Program-made: the position numbers and the translations under genes
Notes under the pieces: generated by a model
Told to the model about the DNA's origin: nothing
Seen by the model: the letters and a program-made list of their open reading frames with translations, nothing else
The model's database searches: none
Shown here: piece after piece, positions 51,838 through 64,000 of the stretch
How the letters are laid out: every line of letters begins with the position of its first letter
How positions within the stretch are numbered: the stretch's first letter is position 1
Origin: Pezizomycotina sp. ARF18
Lineage: Eukaryota > Ascomycota
Direction: 5' to 3'
DNA length: 64,000 bases
NCBI GenBank assembly: GCA_002224055.1
Contig: AZLU01000082.1
Location: 79,141 to 143,140 of the forward strand

Positions 51838-54800
51838 CAAGCGAAAAAAAAGAGAGCCCACTAAAATTCGTGTAAAATGCATGCAGGATTTTTGTTGCTT
51901 TTCTCACCCTTTGTGTACGCCTTTTTTTTTTTTTTTTTTTTTTTTTTTGAAATCCTGCGCCTTGATTCTGAACCGCAATTGTGGGAACCCGTTGTCCGCA
52001 CATCCCTTTCCTTTTCTTTCTTTCTTTTTTTAGAGATTAGCTATAGATGAGTTCGCTCTAGGGCCTTAGCAAGTTTTAATAAAAGCTTCCTAACAGAAAT
52101 ACTTTAGAGGGAAAAATTTATACACTGTTTACTATTGTTTCCTTGTATGATACCGATTTATTTCCGGTCCTTAAGACGTTTCTTAAGGCTGAACTGGGGC
52201 ACAGAAACGGATTACAGCCCGGGTACAACAGTTGTAATCTGATGTTGGTGATTCGCTAGAGAAATATACATATATGTTATATTAAGTATTTAGACATAGC
52301 TTCTTGTATGAAAGTAAGTGGATTTAAATAACTCCTTGACGGGATCATCTTGATCTCTTCTGCTGTTATTGAATTCTCTGGCACTGTTGTTTTCTCTAAT
52401 TTTACTCCGTTACGAGATTTGTTCACGAGACGACGTCGACGAGGAGGAAACGAGATCGGGGACAACGCGGATAATTGCCTCAAACGTACCCGGTAGCTAT
52501 TATATATTATTATAATTATTATCTATCTATAATTTCTACAACAGAACTTTCAAGTATATAGCTTCGAGCTACACACAGGATCCTCTTGCCCTCTACCTCA
52601 GAAAGAAGAAGTGCGCTGTCCGGAGGACTGGCTTTTGTGGCGTTTTACATTGATTTTTGATTGATTTTTTTTCTCTACCTGCAGAAAAAATGAAAAAGAG
52701 AATATTGCACGCCGCCCTTTGATGAGTGTATTTCATAGCCCTTATTGACCTGCCACTGGCTGCCAGTCATATATTTTGCGGATAGACGGCTAAAATGCAC
52801 GTTCAGCTGGTAAAACATGCACATCGTCAACAAAAAGTTTATATGTACTTCTTACGAGTAACTGCAAGCAGGGGCAAGCGAGAAGATGCCTGTCCTCTGG
52901 AGCTGCGAAGGTTCAGGAAAACCTGAGCACCTCAAAGGCGTTGCTGAAAAAATATCTTCCGTGCTAATCCAACCAGCTGGCTATTGCTTAGCAAGCTTCC
53001 GTAGATCGACTGATGTTTGCAGACGTTTGATAGTCTCAAGATTAAACTAAATGACGATGAAAATTCTATTAGAAAAAATTGCGCGTTTAGAACGACATGT
53101 GTAGGAGACTTAGAGACTTTTTTTTTTTTTTTTTTTTTTTCGACTTTCATATACAGTCGTTCAGCTTTTGGGCGGTGTCTCTCGCTCGCTTACACAAACA
53201 TTCGGGGAAACATCCCCAGCCGCCAGAGTAATATATAAAGAATACTTAGCACATTATCTAGACTGTAAAGGCAAAAGAGGTGCTCCTTCGACATAATCAC
53301 GATCCATCTGATTAATAAGAAACACTTATGGAACGCTAGCTTTGATTCCATGAAGTGTGTGAGTTAAATGTATTAATAATGGAAATGCTGGAACTTAACT
53401 TGGTGGTCTAGATAGGAGCTCGAATGGCTCGGCACACTACACCGATTTCTTTTTCCACAACCGGCAAAGGCTATGATTTGCTTCGGGTTCTCAAACCTCT
53501 TCCCTCTCCCCCCCATTCCTAATTAATATTTTTATTTTAAGGATGGATGATGGCATGCGCCTATGACTCAAGGAAGGAGGCGGGTGTGAGAAAAAATATA
53601 ATAAATAAAAATAAAAAAAACACCTAACTCACTACTAGTTATTAAGGAATTTAAAGCTTCCCCCACGATCTTTGCTTCGGCGCCATTCTAAGCCGCGGCA
53701 CCTGGCTCGATAATTATTATTATGTTTATAATCTTAATCGACGTCTTTTGATCGTTGCTAAGTATCTCTTTATTTTCTTTTCTTCTCTGATATGGCCCTG
53801 TTTTCTTTTTTTTTTTTTTTTTTCTATTCTTTTTCAGAAACGTTTCCCTCCCTAGCAGTCGCTCCTCGTGTCCCACCATTCGGTTGTGAAAGTTGGGGTT
53901 CTTTTGCTTATTCCTCCTGTAAATAATCCTAAATTATTTTTTTACTTTTTTTTTTTAAAAAAAAAAAGACCTTGTTGCTGTGTGAAAATGCGATTCTGAG
54001 TCCTGACTGATCCTTGGGGGGCGCCAGGAATCACAAGCAAAGTGATATTGACGAAGTGTATACGACTGTCATCCCAAAATTTGAAGGATCCGTCGGCCAC
54101 ACATTTTTCTTTTTCTTTTCTTTTCCCTTAACATTCGTTATGATTCTGGTTTTGAATGGAGTCGTGATACCGTATATATAAATCTTGCGGTCTTCCCTAC
54201 TTTTCTTCCAATATCATGAAAGAATAACATATATATTTCCAAGGCCACAACCGATCTTATACCTCTCCATTCCTTGAAACCATACGCCGAGGATTTCAGG
54301 CGCTTATGATTTCTGGGTTTTGAATGGAGTCGTGATACCATGTATATATAAATCTTGCGGTCTTCCCTACTTTTCTTCCAATATCATTGAAAGGATATAC
54401 ATATATATTTCCAAGGCCATCAACCGATCTTATACGCTCTCCATTCCTTGAAACCATACGCCGAAGGATTTCAGGCGCTTCTTTAGCTGTTTTGCATCCA
54501 ATCTTCCCAGTTGCTCGTTCCGGATATATACCTACCACGCTCCACAACGCGATTGTCAAGTATCATCAATACACTTCTTTTTAAAGGGATCGAGCTCGCA
54601 GCAGGATTTTAACAACCAAAGAATTGGCGCAGGCCTTGGAATAACAGCACGATTTTGACCATCACGAGGTCCTAAATATTTTTTCTTGGAGATATCGTTT
54701 TGCTCCTCCCCACATTTTATATATAAGTACCCCACATATCCGCACGGAAGCCCGTCGGACGTAGAATCGTACAAGGTTCTTCGTAACCTGCGTACGTGCA

Positions 54801-54869
54801 CAGCGATTTACGTTTCTTATTTTGTTCCATATCTATTCTTCCCTATCTTCGTAATATCACACAACGAAA
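51544..54869. other. Spacer between CTNNBL1 and arrestin-domain gene
   Basis: About 3.3 kb without a recognisable gene. Long T runs lie near 51801-51833, 51921-51948, 53119-53140 and 53804-53823; a direct duplication lies at 54138-54480; and the arrestin promoter lies at the right end. Short frames have no family motif. Confidence 0.6.
54138..54480. repeat. Direct tandem duplication of about 170 bases
   Basis: The segment 54138-54303 is repeated at 54304-54480. The copies share the whole order of words (GGAGTCGTGATACC, CTTGCGGTCTTCCC, CCAAGGCCA, CCATACGCCGA) and differ almost only by one-base indels; the second copy is about eleven bases longer. It lies 0.4-0.7 kb upstream of the arrestin-domain gene. 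Confidence 0.92.
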
Positions 54870-56678
54870 ATGTCCGACTTCGCTTTGAGGGCGGCCTATG
54901 CGCCGTCGACGATCTCGGAGCGCCGACCTTTCAACAGATGAGATCTAGCATGGTATCCGGTAGCAGGCCTGTGGTAACAATCTCTTTGAAGGGCGAAGAT
55001 CCTGCTGATGGTTGCTCTACCCAACGCATATTCAACAAGAGATACTATTGAGGGAGGGGGAGGTCACGATCACAACTCCACAGGACGTCCGTTCGATGAT
55101 ATCTACATAGTAAGCATTCGACTTAATATGTTTACAGTTTTTTTTTTTTTTTTTTTTTTGGCAACTGAAATAGGAGAATAAAGAACTGACCTTTATACGT
55201 GACCTTTGAAGGTATATCGAAAGTATGGACCGAGCGATTGAGTGGTACGGCGGCCATGGGGCGAACAGGATGGAGGTCACGAAAACTGTGAGCGACTGAG
55301 CCTTTCGATGCCCTGGCGTTTGATTGATATTGTCGGCCGCTAACATTGGAACTTTACCACAGTTTCTTAAAATGAACCAACCCGTTGACGAGACCCTCCT
55401 TCCGATCCCTAGAGTGGCTCTCAAGAACCCACCCGTACAAGCTCCCCTTCAAATTCGTCGTACCCGATAGGCTTCTAGATAGTGCATGCAACAACCACGA
55501 GCAGGGTGAGATTTTGCGCCAAGCTCATCTCCAGCTGCCACCCTCTCTTGGAACTGGAGGCAATGTCTCCACGATGGAAAATTAGAGCTTGATGACGTTG
55601 CTCCGGATATGACTAAAATCAAGTACGTCGTCAAGGTTCGCGTAACCAGACGCCGCGAGGTTGATAACAAGCCGGTCCTCCTGGTCGAAGAGACTAGGAA
55701 GGTTCAAGTAATACCTGCTCATCCCGAACATCCTCCGATGGTCTTTGGAAAACAGCAGCGTTGCGATCGCTTCGTTTTCCGGAAGGAGAAGAGATACGGA
55801 AGGGACTGTTCAAGGGGAAGCTCGGCCGCTGATTATTGAGGCCGATAGCCCGAAGCCCATAGAAGTCAAGGCCAGAACGTTCATGACGACATTGGCTTCG
55901 ACGGTAGTCCGGTATTTCTTCGATTCTACCCTAACGATCCTGCCGATGAAGCTCCACGGCTCAGTACGCTCACCGCGAAGCTGAAATTCCGAACGTACTT
56001 CTCGACCAGGCACATGAACTATGTGCCGCAGCGTAAAGCGGCTGCCTTCGACGGTCTGCTAGGCCAATACGTCGAAACCGCTACACTCGCTTCCCGCGCT
56101 GAACGGCGTCAAGTGGATGAAGGCCAGTGACGACTCGGATGCTGATTCAGCGTATGGCTCGCTCCGTCGAGATCCGATGCAACCTCTTCCAATGAATCAA
56201 CTTCCGACTCGCCATACTACTTTACCGGTTCTGGTACCGATTTCTCAACCAAAAATCTAAAGCCCTCGTTCATCCTTTCAGTCTTGCTACATCAGCAGGT
56301 CTTACGAGCTTGATATCTCGATAGCTTTAGACACAGGGTCACGGATAACGTCCTCTCCATTCCAGTTGAAGCTTCCCTTGCAAGTGACTTCCGTTGGAGA
56401 CCCGGACGCGCAGGCCTATGACCACGCGGAGCCACCGTCCTTCGACGAATTCTTTACCCACGATCGATAGCGCCACTCAGGGCATTCCGGTCACGGCGGA
56501 CATGGGAGCCGTCGAGGAAGGCAGCCAGCTTCCTTTGCACATGCTCGGCAACAGGCCGACCATGCCTCCCCTCCAGGATACGGCCTCTTGACGGTGTCTA
56601 GGTGCCGGTGGCCAGTCGGCCTATGCACCCATCACGAGAACCACGCCTGTGGGGATGGTAACACCCGGAATGTATTAG
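54870..56678 (+). CDS. Arrestin-domain protein (alpha-arrestin-like, endocytic adaptor family)
   Basis: Fungal alpha-arrestins link membrane cargo to ubiquitin ligases for endocytosis. Seen: MSDFALRAAYAPSTISERRP from ATG 54870, VVTISLKGEDPADGCSTQRI and GEVTITTPQDVRFDDIYI, the arrestin N-domain. After an intron with a 22-base T run come LPFKFVVPDRLLDSACNNHE and AHLQLPPSLG, then DVAPDMTKIKYVVKVRVTRR and KPVLLVEETRKVQVIPAHPE. The C-domain reads RKEK, FKGKLG, LIIEADSPKPIEVKARTFMT, RFYPNDPADEAPRLSTLTAK, YYFTGSG and SCYISRSYELDISIALDTGS, then LPLQVTSVGDPDAQAYDHAE. The tail reads PSFDEFF and ends TPVGMVTPGMY with stop at 56676-56678. Slips are frequent. I see no clear PY motif, so ligase binding is unproven. 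Confidence 0.8.
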
Positions 56679-56743
56679 AGCCTTCTAGGGATGCAATGAA
56701 AATTGATATTTGGTTTATGCAGCATCCCATTGCTGGGTTCTTG

Positions 56744-56784
<41 letters not shown>

Positions 56785-58310
56785 AAACAAATTGAGAGTT
56801 TAATCGGACTGGATCATCGGAGTTGTATTTTTTTTTTTGTTTCATACGATACCACATGTCTTTTTGTTTATTCGTTTGTTTGTTTCTTCGCTTTGTATCA
56901 TTCTGTGGATCATGGTTCCTTCACGAGCTTCTTTCTAGTATCATTTTCGAATTCTTTCTTTCTTTTCATTTCTTCTCAGCTTCAAACCCTTCGGTGTGCT
57001 ATTGTTACTTTAATTGACCGCTTTTTTGACCCCAGTCTGCAACATGCTAACAGTCTTAACTCTATATCAAAAAAATGGATACTTTGATTATGATAATAGG
57101 TAATATTATGTGTATTTCGTCGGAGTTCCTTTTGTATTTTAGTATTTGTTGGTTTTGCAGTTGTGTTATCTGTAAGTGCTGGGATTTGTTTAAAATCATG
57201 GAGTCGTGTGGTTTTGTTTATTTTATGCTGTTTTTATTGTATTTTTTTAGTATAGTTATAAGTAGTTACCCCAATACTTAGTATATATATATTCCCAATC
57301 TCATCCGATACGATGATGGAACCGGATGATGGAAAGAAGCAGACGACGCGATTCAGGAAAAATAAAAAAAAAATAAAATTTTTTTTTTGAAATAAATAAA
57401 GTTGATAAATAAATAAATTATTTATCGGCGATCTAGATAGCTTTCCGACGGTCTTTTTCAGGCGCGATTATATACCTAATTATATTGCTATTATATATAT
57501 TCTCTAAGGGAAGCAGCAGTGAGCGAATCATCTTTTACTGATTTCTCTGCCCTTCTCTCTCTCTTTTGGCGGGGAGGGCTGGTAACTCACATGGTATCAT
57601 TTAATAATATCTGAGGAGGTTATAGCTGTTTGATAAGTTCCCGCTACATGGAGTGGATTTTTCTCAACACATTGACAGCCGTTTGTTTGCAAGACCGCCT
57701 CCGACGCACTTTCGAGGCTGATGTCTAGACTTGACAGGCATTTTAATTCCCACTTTGTTTTGGACATTCGGATCTATTCTCGTATATCCTCGTAAACAAA
57801 AACTTATTTCACATAAAAGTCTATTGCCCCATTTTTTCAATCAATTTCAGTTCCGCTGAAATCAGTCCTTGATATTAGTTAATCTTTTATTTTTTAACCT
57901 TTTTTTTTTCTCTCTAAAAGTTTGGTGTCTCTCCCCTTTTTATTATCCGTAAGGGCGTGTTATTGGGTTCCTTTTTAGTTTCCTTCCACTGCGATATATT
58001 TTCTAATTTCACATCGTTCTTCCTCCTACATTGTGCCGTGAATTTTTAGGATCTGTGATAAAAAGATGCTGTAGAAAGGACCCCGAAAAAAAAAAGAAAT
58101 AGAAAAAGAACAGAGCAAGTTGGGAAAGTAGAGGTTTTAAGAAGAACAAGGATCGAGAAGTTTGTGGTTATTGGCAGTTCCGACACGAGGGCCAAAAACA
58201 TCTCGTCGATACACACCGCTTACAGGTCTCTGTATTTTACATCAAAACATGTTGCGTTAGTCATCTGACTTAATGGTAGAGTAAAGGGTCTAGACAATGA
58301 AGGCGTGGAA
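56679..58310. other. Convergent spacer between arrestin-domain gene and Ran
   Basis: Tail-to-tail, AT-rich, with an A run of about 33 at 56749-56782 and other A/T tracts near 57363-57400. Phe-rich frames at 56710-57280 are products of low complexity. No gene seen. Confidence 0.6.
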
Positions 58311-59371
<1,061 letters not shown>

Positions 59372-60607
59372 TATGACTGTTTGTGAGGGTTATTAAGGGT
59401 AGGAAGAGGCTTGTTTCTATGACGGTAAGAAGAATGTTAGACCTATACAGCGACATCAAGAAGGAATAAAATGTTCTTGAGATGAAAAGCGATCGCGTCC
59501 ATTCCAAAGATTGTGCAAACAAGGAAAAAGCTGTTCATATACGATGCAAACCATGGAATAGCTGACTCTTTAGGTATGAGGAGAGCAGAGACCAAAGATG
59601 ACAAGATTGAGAGCAGGTATCAGTACTTGAAGCAGCGAACCGAGAATTACTTACTGAAATAGAAAGGTTGATGGAGGGAGATAGGGGAAGTTGATGTTGT
59701 TGAGGTTTTCTTTGTAGATTAGGCGGTGATGTAGTGGATGGGGAGGAGACGAGGTGTTATTTATTTTGGGGTAGTGAATTTTTTTTTTTTTTTCTGACGG
59801 TATTGAATAAATTTTTTTTTTTTCCTTCTTCCAAATTTTTTTTTTTTTTTTTTTTTTTTTGCTCTTGCATGGCTGTTTATAAAAAGCAGATTAGGCTTAG
59901 CTTGCCTTTTTTTCCCTTTTCCCTTCTATCGCTTGAGCTCAAGAAAAATGACTGAGCTATATTAGTAATACAACCAATAAGACCCCCCGAAAAAAATAAA
60001 ATAAAAAAAAAAGGCTTTTGGCTGCCAATACTTAACGCTGGCACTACTGAGCCGCTAACAAATTGCTCATAGACCTAGAAAGTCATACTACGAATACTTC
60101 ATCATACTACTAAATTTATATACCTAAGTATACTCAAGTAGGTATAAAAGAAATTCACAATATAGCGAAGATATATATATAACACTACTGATTTTATATT
60201 TCCATGACTACACGGGTTGTAAATTGCTGACAATAATATATATCCTGAGTCCTACCTAATAAGTAGCTCAGCAATATAATAAGAAAATACGGAACCGAAA
60301 GGAAGTAACTGCCGACGCGCCTTTTGTAATGAATAGCTTCCCAATAACGCCATGGAACAACCAATACCAAAAAAAAAAAAAAAAAAAAAAGGGGGGGGGT
60401 GTTTCGCGAAAGGCTTTTCACTACAACCCCTAGGATACCGGGACTTTTTTATATCGTCACTCTATGCGCGATCATGCTAATCATGTGCTATTCGTATCCC
60501 AGTAGGCGGGTTTTAGCACGATTGCTTCTAAGCTCGGCTCCTTATTGCGGCGATGCTTCGTCAAAAGGAGAAATCTTGTTTTCTTTCCGAAGATGTGATT
60601 CACCATT
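59372..60607. other. Spacer between Nas2 and Ran
   Basis: Holds the Ran promoter and the Nas2 3' UTR. T-rich at 59779-59862 on the plus strand, with an A run followed by a G run at 60368-60399. No gene seen. Confidence 0.6.
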
Positions 60608-61717
60608 TCATAATGGTAATAAATGGCAACCAAGCATTCCTCGTCCTCCCCAGTCACGACGAGGAGTAAGCGTGACCTCGATATTGAGTTCCTGTCCGTT
60701 TTCGGTTCGATTCAGAAGGACCCTTATTGGTTTCTATTCCAAACTATGTTAACAAGAAAGTATAAAAATAAACGGAAAAGAATGAAGAAAGAGGAAATGA
60801 GATGGAAAATAGAGTAACAAATTATAATCAGAGCACTTACCCCTTCGTTCTGCTGTACCTCTGAAGAGAGCTTCGAAAGCTTTTCGTGATTCAACGCCCC
60901 AACATTGCCAAATCTCTTCAGTTTATCTCCAGCCTGCAGTTGTTGTTGTCAATATCCAAGATCTCCAGAACCCCCCACTAATCAAAGAATAGACTTGCTG
61001 ATAGCCTACCTTCAAACCTGCAGCATCAGCGGGTGACGACGCAGCAACGCTGTCGACGATGGCAAATGGTGCTTCTACGATAGCCACAGGGCACGGCTGC
61101 CTCCAGCTATGCTAGGGCCGGGTACGCTATTACTTGTTGCCGCGATAGAACGGTGATGTTCGTATAACCCTTTCTCTATTTCTGCCATCAACGCTTTGTG
61201 ATCATTGCGAAGGTGAATGATTTTCGCCCGTACGGTCCGAACTAAATTTGCGGACTGTTTTAGCAAGTGGTTCTTCTAGAATGGGGAGGTTCGTGTACAA
61301 GAAGGCACGGAGGTTGGATGATGAAAAAAGTCACTAAATCCATATTTTTAAGACCTGATAGGGAACGAACTCTGAGCGACGTCTATATCATCCCTGGGGT
61401 ACCCGTCAAATGTGAGTAGTGATGTTTGCATGTTGACTCCATGCTTGTGTTTTTCATTTGACTGTATCAGTGAATCTGTATATATCTGAGGTTGAAATGC
61501 TTGAAATTTCGAGATGGACAACTATGCTTGGCTTACAGAGTCTAGGACGGACCAAGGAGCTTAGTTCTGCTTCCAGGTCGTCTTTTTGCTTTATAAGCTC
61601 CAGTAGCTTGTCCCGCGAGGACAAAGGTTGCCCTTCCTTTGCTGATGAGCTGGTTCGCGCACCAACCGCACCGGAAGCAGCGGGTATGGATATCCTCTTC
61701 CATTGGGATTCCAATCT
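60608..61717 (-). CDS. Nas2/PSMD9 proteasome base assembly chaperone (PDZ protein)
   Basis: Nas2 (p27) holds the Rpt5 ATPase during assembly of the 26S proteasome base. Seen on the minus strand: start region GIPMEEDIHT (ATG near 61717 disturbed by a slip), LSSRDKLLELIKQKDDLEAE, a GVNMQTSLLTFDGYPRDDID exon near 61340-61440, VRTVRAKIIHLRNDHKALMA, EIEKGLYEHH, EAPFAIVDSVAASSPADAAG (start of the PDZ domain), an intron, GDKLKRFGNVGALNHEKLSK, LSSEVQQNEG with GTAAGT, and the last exon LNRTENGQELNIEVTLTPRR, then DWGGRGMLGCHLLPL with stop at 60608-60610. Length and the WGGRGMLGCHL-type end match the family. At least four introns. It lies upstream of Ran on the same strand, but more than 1 kb apart, so as an independent unit. 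Confidence 0.9.
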
Positions 61718-62472
61718 GCTATGGAGAAGGCGGGGGGAAAAAATACTTTTATAGCTCTTGTTATACCTAGAAAAGAAAAGAAAAGAAAGAAAGAAAATAT
61801 TCGGTATACAGGGAGCAAGTTCGAAAACTAGAATCTAAGCTATCGTAGTAATAAACGGAGGTAGCCGTGTCCAGGTTCTAGCGACTTTGAATACGTAATA
61901 GTAATACTTATTAGTTAGGAGAGGGAACGAAGAAAAAGAAGAAAGAAAAGAAAAGAAAAGAAAGAGACAAGGAGCGGATCCTCACGTGCTGATAAGTCTG
62001 ATAAGAAAGAAGGAAGACGCGCGGAAATGCTCTGCCGAGAAAAGCGGATCCTCTCAAACACATCTTCTTTCTCTTGTGTCTCTTGTGTATGCAGGAACAA
62101 CAAAAAACAACACACACACACACACACAAACACACACAAATCAACGCAAATAAAAACGAGGAAGAAAAAAGACCTGATGTATTGTAAAAAAAGATTCGTA
62201 AATCGTTTTTGAAGAAAGAAAAATATTAGGAGGTGCAAAAAACATGCTCAGCAGGTATCCCGTAGTTCGCCAGCATTTATCGCCTTCAGACTAACATTAT
62301 ATCAATTAGGAGTAATAGGAACGTTTACTACTTATATAAAGTGCATGATAATAGTGGCTGTATATAGAAGATTGTCTATTAGGTTTCAATGTCGCGTGAG
62401 TTTTTTTTTTTTTTTTTGTCAACGATTCGTTACTGGTCGAAGACCGCCAAACCGGCAAGATGGATGATGATA

Positions 62473-62507
<35 letters not shown>

Positions 62508-63028
62508 CCGCTTTTGCTCCCGGATTGGGTTTCTTTCTTTTTTTCTCTTCAGACGTTTTTCCTTTCTTTTCTTTTCTTTTCTTTCTTTTCTTTTTCTGTC
62601 TCTTTGTCTGTCCTTTTTTCTTGTTGATTAAACGTTGTTCAACGTCATCGACTACGCGAAATATTTTATCGCGAAGAAATAATCGCGAGTCAAGTAAACA
62701 GTAGTTATTTTATATATAACGATATATACTTCCTAATCAGAAATCACCTTGACCTTGACATCCTCCAATTCCTCTTCTGACCATCGCCGCGACCAGGTTC
62801 CTTACCGAAAGGTGAGTTTCTCAACCAATCTCATTAACAATTCCATAATCTCATTGAAGCAAATAGTATAACTTCAGGGCAGGCGTGTTGTCCTTGGTTC
62901 TCTTTTGTCGGATACTGTACTGATTGATTGATTGATTGCATGTAACGCTTATTTAGTATTTTTGTTATTTCGAAGTATCATTTCGTCTCATTGTTATATA
63001 TTTCTTCCTCTGTCTGTTATAGCCTAAA
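61718..63028. other. Divergent spacer between Nas2 and the RhoGEF
   Basis: Shared promoter region. It contains AAAAG-type purine repeats at 61767-61797 and 61931-61967, a (CA)n tract at 62108-62140, a T run at 62401-62417, an A run of about 28 at 62476-62503 and TTTTC-type pyrimidine sequence to 62625. A likely acceptor (TTATAG) immediately before the RhoGEF ATG suggests an intron in its 5' UTR. Confidence 0.6.
62108..62140. repeat. (CA)n dinucleotide microsatellite
   Basis: About ten CA units, then interrupted CAAA/CACA units, between the divergent Nas2 and RhoGEF genes. Confidence 0.85.
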
Positions 63029-64000
63029 ATGACATCGACGTCTGTTTATTCTAACATTGAATCGAAGTATTTCCTAAATGATAAAAGGCCTTTAAAACCG
63101 TCTAGTTTCGCAATGAAGTAATTGTCTCGATCGGAAACGCCGATCCCATCTGCTTCTTAGAAATGGCGGTTCCGGGCGATACCCATAGTTCTGATAACTT
63201 TCTTCGGGATCGGAACGGTCAAATGCTCGATACAGGAGAGACTTCACAAGCAGTCGAAGTCGTAGTTCCACAAGCTCCTACGGAAATTTCAGCAGAAGGA
63301 GGTGCTCGAAATGCTCTAGATCACAATTCAACCGGGCAAGTTGTTGCGCAATCTCAGGAACAGAAGGCGAACTCGACACATCGATCATCCTTCTCGACCG
63401 ACAATAGCGGGAAACTTTCGATTCAGAAGCGAACCCAGGATCCCGGCAACAATCTAGTCCACCGAGGAAGAGGCGGATCGCATGCGGTTGATCGAATGTC
63501 TCGTTGGGTGAAAAACCTTAGGGTGAAATCCAGGTCGTCACAAGTACCTCCGAGCATATACGAGGCCGAAGAAGATGTTCTTCAGACTCTTGGTTCAGGT
63601 GCTATTTACGGCAAGTCATTTGAAACAAGTCCAACGATGTTCACTAGCTCCACGGGTTTTGTGCATAGAATTCGGACTGCAACGGCCTCTGTTGCGTCCC
63701 TATCCTATTACACCGGTGGAGACGCAGCCTCACGAAGAGTGGCAAAGGACCGACAAAGCCGCCAAGGCAGCCCTTCTAGGTCACATCGAGGCAGTTGGGA
63801 CATGGCAACGGTGCGCCGTGCGGGTGAACGGCGGAAATAATGCAGGAAATCATTTCAACCGAAGAGACCTATATTACGGATATCAAGACGCTCAAGGCGG
63901 TAAAGCCAACAAGAATACCCGTTGATTATTACGGTCACAAAACTTATGACCAGCTATTTGCTAACAGGAGCGGCAATTGATATATTTTTTTTATTTTGTT
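63029..64000 (+). CDS. Rho guanine nucleotide exchange factor (DH-domain protein), N-terminal part
   Basis: RhoGEFs activate Rho/Cdc42-type GTPases that control polarity and the cell wall. Seen: MTSTSVYSNIESKYFLNDKR from ATG 63029, then, after slips near 63118-63165, a long Ser/Arg/Gln-rich disordered region (MAVPGDTHSSDNFLRDRNGQ to about 63830) including the basic patch RMSRWVKNLRVKSRSS. At 63840-63900 the reading shifts to MQEIISTEETYITDIKTLKA, the start of a DH domain (conserved region 1: xxEIxxTExxYxxDLxxL). The rest lies beyond the right edge. An alternative start is the ATG at 63163. The family is fairly sure from this DH start; the subfamily cannot be told. Confidence 0.7.

Noticed and set aside
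56710-57281. Phe- and Tyr-rich frames in the spacer between arrestin gene and Ran
   Set aside because: Low-complexity T-rich sequence containing a 33-base A run; no splice logic or conserved motif.

Overview
This window looks like nuclear DNA of a filamentous ascomycete (Pezizomycotina). The evidence is short introns with GTAAGT/GTATGT donors and AG acceptors, and a gene set with the blue-light factor WC-2, the conidiation regulator AbaA, a secreted GH5 exo-glucanase and fungal ELL. Genes are moderate in GC. The spacers between them are AT-rich and full of A/T homopolymers and microsatellites. I found no mobile element, rRNA, tRNA or CRISPR array.

Almost every conserved gene is interrupted by isolated one-base gaps, even highly conserved essential genes such as Ran. 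Reading adjacent frames restores family motifs each time, so I treat these as indel errors of a noisy long-read assembly and not as pseudogenes. Two tandem duplications, at 24.3-25.1 kb and 54.1-54.5 kb, have copies that differ almost only by indels, which fits the same explanation. Gene ends below are therefore family-guided spans over exons, introns and frame slips.

Layout: WC-2 (minus, cut by the left edge), RAD50 (plus), secreted exo-1,3-beta-glucanase (plus), checkpoint clamp Rad1 (minus), GCN5 acetyltransferase (plus), nitrilase (plus), ELL elongation factor (minus). Then about 8.7 kb without a recognisable gene, followed by Rax1-like RGS membrane protein (minus), Rmd1/DUF155 protein (minus), AbaA-type TEA factor (minus), PIN-like auxin efflux carrier family transporter (plus), CTNNBL1 splicing-associated armadillo protein (plus), arrestin-domain protein (plus), Ran GTPase (minus), Nas2/PSMD9 proteasome chaperone (minus) and a RhoGEF cut by the right edge (plus).

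These are mostly independent housekeeping and developmental genes, not an operon-like system. Two loose themes are visible. DNA-damage and chromatin/transcription genes (RAD50, Rad1, GCN5, ELL) cluster in the first 26 kb, and morphogenesis and sporulation genes (Rax1, Rmd1, AbaA, RhoGEF) lie to the right. I did not find a convincing new biological system. The most useful observations are the error signature, the duplicated ELL segment, the homopolymer-rich introns and spacers, the gene-poor stretch, and the divergent WC-2/RAD50 promoter.
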